From: an uncultured Actinomycetes bacterium
GTDB taxonomy: Bacteria > Actinomycetota > Acidimicrobiia > Acidimicrobiales > RAAP-2
Length of the DNA stretch: 50,197 nucleotides
Assembly: GCA_903832015.1 (NCBI GenBank)
Contig: CAIKZX010000044.1
Span: forward strand, 1 to 50,197
Direction: 5' to 3'
In this document: in pieces, positions 45,480 through 50,197 of the stretch
Position numbering within the stretch: the stretch's first letter is position 1
Layout: every line of letters starts with the position of its first letter
Position numbers and translations under genes: made by a program
Notes under the pieces: model-generated
What the model was told of the DNA's origin: nothing
Databases searched by the model: none
What the model saw: the letters and a program-made list of their open reading frames with translations, nothing else

Positions 45480-46813
45480 AGTTCCGTACCCGCGTCGTCG
45501 TAGCGGCCGTTCTCTCAGCCTCGCTAGTGGCGTTACTGGCTTCACTCGCTGCTTTCTACACCACCGAAAACAGCACGCTGACCTCGGTGGACGCCAGCCT
45601 TCGAATCAACGCGGTGGGTTCAATGAGCGCAGAGGAAGAGCAGATGCAGAATCCACCGTACGAAATCGTTTCTTCCCTCGGGCAGGTCAGCCCGACGGGC
45701 CGTTTCCCCGCCGACAAACTCGTCATCGCCATCGCTCGGGGCGAGCAGCCGGCCCAATTTCGCACTATCTACCGGGGTGGGCAGCATTTTCGTGAGTACC
45801 TCATTCGCTACGCTTCCAACTCTGAATCGGTCTGCCCATTCGAAGTTTGCCATCTAACGGCACAAAACACCTTTGTGTATTTGGCGCCAATCGATGCCCA
45901 ACTAACAACCAACCGGCAGGTCCTGCCGACCTCCCTCGCCATTTTCATTGCCGGTCTTCTCCTGGCACTCGGAGTTGGGTTGTGGCTAGCCCGCCGAGCG
46001 GTGTTGCCGCTCGAGGCGGTCACAAACGAAATTGAGCGGATTGCAAACTCTCAGAATCTGCAATCTCGGCTCACCAAGGGCGGAAACGATGAACTGGGTC
46101 GACTGCGCGCCGCCTTCAACCTCCTCTTGGGCAACGTCGAAAATAGTCAGCAGTTGCAACGCCAGTTAGTACTGGACGCGAGCCACGAACTCCGCACCCC
46201 ATTAACGAGTTTGCGCACAAACGCGCAAGTGTTGAGTAAAGCGTCGAAGCTTTCGCGTGAGGACCTTGATCAACTCACGACCGATGTCGTAACTCAAGTT
46301 GATGAACTCAGTGCGCTAGTGGGCGACCTCGCTGAGCTAGCACGCGGCGATCATTCGGAGGGCCAGGTACTTGCCATTGATCTCGAGGAGGTCGTTGATG
46401 AGTGTCTCGATACTGCACGCACCTACGCTCGAATCAAGAACATCACGATTGAGTCTGAGGTCAACTCCTCGGTGGTAATGGGTCGACGTGATCGCTTGGT
46501 GAGGGCGGTCTCGAACCTTCTCACTAACGCAATTAAGTTCACCCCCGAAAACGGGCAGATACGTGTGACGAGTGCCCAGGGGGTCGTTAGCGTTTCGGAC
46601 TCCGGGCCCGGCATTGCTCAAGAAGATCGGCCCTTCGTCTTCGACCGCTTCTGGCGATCTCCCTCAGCCCGAGCCCTCCCCGGCTCAGGGCTCGGGCTGG
46701 CCATTGTCCAACAAGTCGCTACTGAGTTCAATGGACAGGTGTCCGTCGAATCGGACCCCGAATTAGGCGGGGCTCGCATGGTCTTGACCCTTCCCACCAC
46801 CTCCGCCGACTAG
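45476..46813 (+). CDS. Sensor histidine kinase
   Basis: A 445-residue membrane sensor kinase. Transmembrane helices at about 9-31 and 149-170 enclose an external domain of about 118 residues with two cysteines (CPFEVC), possibly redox-active or disulphide-bonded. Then come a HAMP linker, the HisKA helix with phospho-His237 in DASHELRTPL, and the ATPase domain with NLLTNAIKFTPENG (N box), SDSGPGI (G1) and PGSGLGLAIV (G2). Full-length. Its partner regulator lies immediately upstream. Confidence 0.93.
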   Translation: MKFRTRVVVAAVLSASLVALLASLAAFYTTENSTLTSVDASLRINAVGSMSAEEEQMQNPPYEIVSSLGQVSPTGRFPADKLVIAIARGEQPAQFRTIYRGGQHFREYLIRYASNSESVCPFEVCHLTAQNTFVYLAPIDAQLTTNRQVLPTSLAIFIAGLLLALGVGLWLARRAVLPLEAVTNEIERIANSQNLQSRLTKGGNDELGRLRAAFNLLLGNVENSQQLQRQLVLDASHELRTPLTSLRTNAQVLSKASKLSREDLDQLTTDVVTQVDELSALVGDLAELARGDHSEGQVLAIDLEEVVDECLDTARTYARIKNITIESEVNSSVVMGRRDRLVRAVSNLLTNAIKFTPENGQIRVTSAQGVVSVSDSGPGIAQEDRPFVFDRFWRSPSARALPGSGLGLAIVQQVATEFNGQVSVESDPELGGARMVLTLPTTSAD

Positions 46814-46909
46814 AGTATTTCCAAGACTTTTAGGGGTTTCTTAGCCTCTCCACGAGTGAACTTTACCTAGCACTGGCACACTAGATTCACCCCCAAGAAA
46901 GGCGGCGCC

Positions 46910-47212
46910 ATGACACCCAACCCCCGTACCCCGCAACTACGAGACCGCCGATTCGCCCGTGTACGCCTCTTGGCTAACACTATTTTTCTCGCCGCGAGTA
47001 CCTTGTCGGCCGGAATGGTGGCCTACTTCGCCAGCACCTCACACGCCACAACGGTCCCCAACACCGTCCCGGCAACCACGACCACTACTACTGGCGGCAC
47101 TGGCACGACGGTCACTACTCGTCCAACTCCCACAACGATTGCAACTGTTCCGGTAACTACACCAACCACCTGTCACACCTCGGCTTCGGGGACATTCTTG
47201 GGTTGTTGGTGA
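46910..47212 (+). CDS. Small anchored Thr-rich protein with terminal Cys pair
   Basis: A 100-residue protein: basic N terminus, one membrane helix (about 19-41), a linker of mainly Thr, Pro and Val (about 47-87), and a short ending CHTSASGTFLGCW with cysteines at 88 and 99. AAAGG lies seven bases before the ATG. The next gene, apbE, starts inside its stop (GTGA). In related actinobacterial loci this place is held by an FMN-binding protein with the same N-terminal helix and Thr/Pro linker followed by an FMN_bind domain. That domain is missing. The terminal SASGT loop is only faintly like a flavinylation site, so carrier function is speculative. Confidence 0.65.
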   Translation: MTPNPRTPQLRDRRFARVRLLANTIFLAASTLSAGMVAYFASTSHATTVPNTVPATTTTTTGGTGTTVTTRPTPTTIATVPVTTPTTCHTSASGTFLGCW

Positions 47213-48117
47213 GCGTTCACCGTTTTAACGTCTGGGGCGTTTCCGGATCACTCACGGTTGCCTCTGAGGACTACCTAAGTTTTGCCGTCGAGCGACTTGA
47301 GTACTGGCTCGCGGCGATCAACGTCGCCGCTAATCGTTTCACTGACGAATCCGAGATCAGCCGACTAAACCACAGCGCGGGTCGGCCAATGAAGTACTCG
47401 CCCGCCTTTGAGCTGTGTCTCGACACAGCAATTTCCGCCTACGAGCAAACCCAGGGCGCCTGTTCACCAACCGTATTGCCCTCATTACTCGCGCTGGGTT
47501 ATGACCGCGATTACGACGAGGTCGCGACCGACTCCTCGATTGCGGTCAGGCCCACTCGACCTTCACTTGGGCTCGACGCCATTCAAATCAATCGTGCCGA
47601 ACAGACCGTTCAACTGCTCGATGGATGCCAGTTGGATTTTGGCGCCACGGCCAAGGCGTTGACCTGTGATCTAGTGGCCAACGACGTCGGTTTGACCGGT
47701 GGCGTGGTGGTGGAAATTGGCGGCGACGTGGCGCTCCGAGGTGAAGGACCAGATGGACTCTGGGCCATTGCCGTGAGTGACTCCCTCGAGGCGAGCGACC
47801 ACGATCCGCGCCTAGGGCTGACAAACGCTGGTGTGGCTACCTCCTCGCGGGTCATTCGCGTTTGGCAGGGTGGTGGCCAGCGGCTCAACCACATAATTAA
47901 CCCCTTTACCGGTGGCTCGGTGGATGGCCCCTACGGTTCGGCCTCCGTGGTTGCCGCCAGTTGTGTCGAGGCCAACGCCTTTTCCACCGCGGCCCTAGTG
48001 TGGGGTGAAGAGGCCAGTTACCGCATCGCTCAAGCTGGATTATCTGCCCGGCTAGTTCGTACCGAGGGCGCTGTTGATTTAGTGGGTGCCTGGCCCAGAG
48101 AGGAACAACTCGCGTGA
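47209..48117 (+). CDS. apbE: FAD:protein FMN transferase (ApbE)
   Basis: A 302-residue ApbE enzyme that attaches FMN from FAD to a Thr or Ser of target proteins outside the cytoplasm. Family motifs are NRFTDESEISRLN, LDFGATAKALTCDL (DxGGxxKG-like), VVVEIGGDVALRG, GVATSS and the metal-binding HIINPFTG. It has no signal peptide or lipobox, so its location is uncertain. GTG 47209 forms a GTGA overlap with the preceding stop; TTG 47203 is less likely. It is followed, again with overlap, by the cytochrome-like gene. Confidence 0.92.
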   Translation: MSVHRFNVWGVSGSLTVASEDYLSFAVERLEYWLAAINVAANRFTDESEISRLNHSAGRPMKYSPAFELCLDTAISAYEQTQGACSPTVLPSLLALGYDRDYDEVATDSSIAVRPTRPSLGLDAIQINRAEQTVQLLDGCQLDFGATAKALTCDLVANDVGLTGGVVVEIGGDVALRGEGPDGLWAIAVSDSLEASDHDPRLGLTNAGVATSSRVIRVWQGGGQRLNHIINPFTGGSVDGPYGSASVVAASCVEANAFSTAALVWGEEASYRIAQAGLSARLVRTEGAVDLVGAWPREEQLA

Positions 48118-48779
48118 TTGCATTAACTACCCCTTACCTCTGGTACTCAACTCGAGCGACCGGTATCGTGGCAATTCTCCTTCTCACCCTTGTCATCTTT
48201 CTCGGCACCCTGGTGGCCAATCGCATCGGCGGAACGTACGTAGGTCGTTTTGAGATCAACGAACTTCACCGTTCGCTGTCCATTGTTGCCGTGATTTTTC
48301 TCGCGATTCATATTGTCACCACGGTGATTGATAGTTACGTTGCCACCGGATGGTTCTCTACGGTCGTTCCCTTCGTCTCGCCCTACAAGACCACCCAAGT
48401 AGCACTGGGAACTATTGCCTTTGACTTAATCTTGGCCGTTTGGGTATCGAGCCTTCTAAAGGTTCGGATCAAAAACGGCACGTGGCGCTTCATTCACTGG
48501 TTCTCTTGGGTCTCCTACGTCACCGCCCTCGTGCACGCGGCCCTTATTGGAACCGACACCAAGGGCACTTCCGGACTTCTCTTCGTCGCCTTCTGCGCTG
48601 GAGCGGTCGTCATGGCCGCACTGTGGCGCTTCTTCGGCCGACCTACTCGTTCCGGGGGCCGAACCGCCCTCTCGCCACTCGCCGGTGCGCCCCGACCCAC
48701 TGCTCCAAAGTCAAAGTCTGGCTCCACCCCCTTTCCCCGCGATCAACGTCCCACGTCAAAAGGGAAGGCTCGACGATGA
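48114..48779 (+). CDS. Ferric reductase-like transmembrane cytochrome b
   Basis: A 221-residue membrane protein with about five or six transmembrane helices and a basic, Ser/Pro-rich cytoplasmic tail. Four histidines in two helices, His52 and His66 (spacing 14) and His128 and His141 (spacing 13), have the pattern of two bis-His haems stacked across the membrane, as in ferric reductase and NADPH oxidase cores. There is no attached FAD/NAD domain; electrons must come from separate proteins, plausibly the NuoF-like protein and the ferredoxin encoded next. GTG start overlaps the apbE stop. Confidence 0.85.
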   Translation: MIALTTPYLWYSTRATGIVAILLLTLVIFLGTLVANRIGGTYVGRFEINELHRSLSIVAVIFLAIHIVTTVIDSYVATGWFSTVVPFVSPYKTTQVALGTIAFDLILAVWVSSLLKVRIKNGTWRFIHWFSWVSYVTALVHAALIGTDTKGTSGLLFVAFCAGAVVMAALWRFFGRPTRSGGRTALSPLAGAPRPTAPKSKSGSTPFPRDQRPTSKGKARR

Positions 48780-50053
48780 TTAGCGCTTCTGCACTTCCTC
48801 GCCTGCTGCACCGAGCCTCCGGGCAGCCACTCTCCTTAGCGGAACACGACCAAGAGTTTGGGCTGATAAATCCTCAGATGGATCTCCTCACCGAGTTACG
48901 CGAGTCCGGACTCACCGGCCGTGGCGGTGCGGGATTCCCCACCTCCAAGAAGGTTGAACTGCTCCGAGATCAACGGGGCCACGGCAAGTTCGTTGTTGTT
49001 AACGCCATGGAGGGTGAACCCGCCTCCCACAAGGATTTGGCGCTGCTTAACGCCAACCCCCACTTAGTCATTGATGGAGCTGAAATGCTCGCACGCATGA
49101 TTGGGGCCAATCGCATCGCCATCTGCGTTTCCCGCGATAATCCGCTCGTCATCAACCATGTCAACCGCGCACTCCACGAACGTTCCCGCCGGAGCCAACG
49201 AGGACCCGAGGTCGAGCTCCACACTCCGCCATGGCGCTACGTTGCCGGTGAAGAATCAGCGCTCATTCACTGGTTGGGTGACAAAGAATCACTGCCTCAA
49301 TATCGCCCCCACCGCCCCACTATCTTGCGCATTGGTCGTAACGCCGCATTGGTCGACAACGCCGAAACCTGCGCCAACGTGGGACTCATTGGTCGATTTG
49401 GCGCCGAGTGGTACCGCACGCTCGGTACCCCCACCTCACCGGGTTCAACACTCGTCTCGGTAACTGGCGCCGTGGCAAAGGCCCACGTAATTGAAGTTGC
49501 GCTCGGCACTCCCGTGCGATCAATTCTCGAGGTGGCGGGTGCCGATACCGACCCGTCAGCGATTCTGCTCGGTGGATACGGCGGGACGTGGTTGAGCGGT
49601 GAAAATATTCGATTCCCCTTCGCGACCGAATACCTGAAAGAGGTTGGGGCGAGTGTCGGCGCGGGAATCATCATGGTGTTGCCTAGGCGGGCCTGTGGCA
49701 TCCTCGAGACCTATCGAATCACTAAGTGGATGGCCAACGAGTCAGCTCGTCAGTGCGGGCCCTGTGCGTTTGGCCTGCCCGCCATGGCTGACGATCTACA
49801 ACAGCTCGTTTCTGGTGGACAGGGCCGCAAGCAATCGCTCGATCGATTGATTCGCCGAGCTGCCGAGATTGATGGTCGGGGCGCCTGCAAGCACCCCGAC
49901 GGTGTCGTGCGAATGGTGCGCACCGCCTTGCAAGTCTTCGAAAAGGACTTACACAACCACATCAACGGGTCACCCTGTGTGGCGTCACGAGAATCCAAGT
50001 TTTACGCCACCGTGCCCCGGTTCGAAAGGGAAGAGGACCTCGTATGGGAGTAA
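48776..50053 (+). CDS. NuoF-like NADH-binding flavo-iron-sulphur protein
   Basis: A 425-residue protein homologous to the 51-kDa subunit (NuoF) of complex I, which takes electrons from NADH through FMN. It has SGLTGRGGAGFPTSKK near residue 50, EGEPASHKD near 80 and GYGGTW for nucleotide and flavin binding. The iron-sulphur motif near 327 reads QCGPCAFG, where NuoF has CGxCxPC: the third cysteine is replaced by Gly. The fourth lies in GACKHPDG near 370. The ATG overlaps the cytochrome stop (ATGA), and a longer frame to 48440 lies inside that gene and is rejected. It overlaps the ferredoxin start by ten bases. Confidence 0.87.
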   Translation: MISASALPRLLHRASGQPLSLAEHDQEFGLINPQMDLLTELRESGLTGRGGAGFPTSKKVELLRDQRGHGKFVVVNAMEGEPASHKDLALLNANPHLVIDGAEMLARMIGANRIAICVSRDNPLVINHVNRALHERSRRSQRGPEVELHTPPWRYVAGEESALIHWLGDKESLPQYRPHRPTILRIGRNAALVDNAETCANVGLIGRFGAEWYRTLGTPTSPGSTLVSVTGAVAKAHVIEVALGTPVRSILEVAGADTDPSAILLGGYGGTWLSGENIRFPFATEYLKEVGASVGAGIIMVLPRRACGILETYRITKWMANESARQCGPCAFGLPAMADDLQQLVSGGQGRKQSLDRLIRRAAEIDGRGACKHPDGVVRMVRTALQVFEKDLHNHINGSPCVASRESKFYATVPRFEREEDLVWE

Positions 50054-50197
50054 TTCGCCGTGGAGACAGCTTTGTGCTCAAGGTCAACCCGATTCTCTGT
50101 GACGGCTTCGGTCACTGTCACGAATTAGCGCCCGAACTCGTTCAAATGGATGAGTGGGGGTACCCCATAATCCAACGTGAGCCCACCCCACTGGGCA
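50044..50197 (+). CDS. Ferredoxin, N-terminal part (partial)
   Basis: The visible 51 residues start MGVIRRGDSFVLKVNPILCDGFG... and show C-x5-C (Cys19, Cys25) followed by APELVQMDEWGYPII, matching small actinobacterial single-cluster ferredoxins in which Cys ligands are followed by APE(V/L)F..DE.G. The remaining cysteines lie beyond the window edge, so 3Fe-4S versus 4Fe-4S cannot be decided. It overlaps the NuoF-like gene and probably carries electrons between it and the membrane cytochrome. Confidence 0.8.
   Translation, partial: MGVIRRGDSFVLKVNPILCDGFGHCHELAPELVQMDEWGYPIIQREPTPLG

Noticed and set aside
46980-47165. Repetitive ACN tracts resembling a short repeat array
   Set aside because: They are Thr codons of a low-complexity protein linker, not spaced direct repeats; no CRISPR structure exists in the window.
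48440-48775. N-terminal extension of the NuoF-like protein by 112 residues
   Set aside because: It lies inside the cytochrome gene in another frame, is Arg-rich without a domain, and the ATG at 48776 has the usual ATGA overlap.

Overview
The window looks like chromosomal DNA of an actinobacterium (Actinomycetota) of moderate G+C, mid-50s per cent by eye. The class Acidimicrobiia is my best guess. Reasons: coenzyme F420 genes (cofD, cofE); the actinobacterial blocks pth-rplY-prs-glmU-tRNA-Gln and mfd-mazG-eno-ftsB-DUF501-ppx; a DUF5719 protein beside a giant membrane glycosyltransferase; many GTG/TTG starts; and several genes with a -10-like box 6-7 nt before the start codon and no Shine-Dalgarno, as in leaderless transcripts. 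Class-level placement is inference. I see no insertion sequence, phage gene, CRISPR array or attachment site, and no gene-free gap longer than 300 bases.

Layout. 1-5972: end of rpsT, then holA, a FolP2-type dihydropteroate synthase homologue, a PAC2 protein, a YgjP-like metallopeptidase and leuS. 6176-9906: a PIG-V-like membrane mannosyltransferase, tRNA-Ala(GGC), two small unknowns and an APC permease with a clear terminator. 10046-16386: envelope sugar genes (GT2, Trm112-like protein, phosphomannomutase, large GT-C-like membrane protein, CPBP protease). 16462-18414: ftsH. 18400-27041: a six-gene minus-strand operon joined by 4-base start/stop overlaps (beta-lactamase-fold hydrolase, GT-B-like protein, two GT4 enzymes, a 1083-residue GT2/membrane fusion, DUF5719). 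27081-30513: cofD-cofE converging on mannose-1-phosphate guanylyltransferase and an anchored unknown protein. 30567-30639: a class I tRNA-like gene with a leucine (UAA) anticodon inside a 12-bp inverted repeat. 30729-33442: NlpC/P60 hydrolase, a polyprenyl-phosphate GT2 and a GNAT acetyltransferase. 33461-44680: the conserved ppx/DUF501/ftsB/eno/mazG/mfd/pth/rplY/prs/glmU/tRNA-Gln block. 44781-50197: a two-component system followed by a small anchored Thr-rich protein, ApbE flavin transferase, a four-histidine membrane cytochrome, a NuoF-like protein and a ferredoxin that runs off the edge.

How the parts fit. Mannose activation (phosphomannomutase and guanylyltransferase) can supply GDP-mannose, directly or through polyprenyl-phosphate mannose, to the many glycosyltransferases, implying a mannose-rich envelope polymer or glycoprotein coat. 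The right end resembles a flavin-linked transmembrane electron-transfer unit: NADH to a NuoF-like flavoprotein and ferredoxin, to membrane haem, to an extracytoplasmic acceptor flavinylated by ApbE. The expected FMN-binding carrier is absent or reduced to a 100-residue stub, which makes this region the most interesting one together with the odd tRNA-like gene at 30.6 kb.
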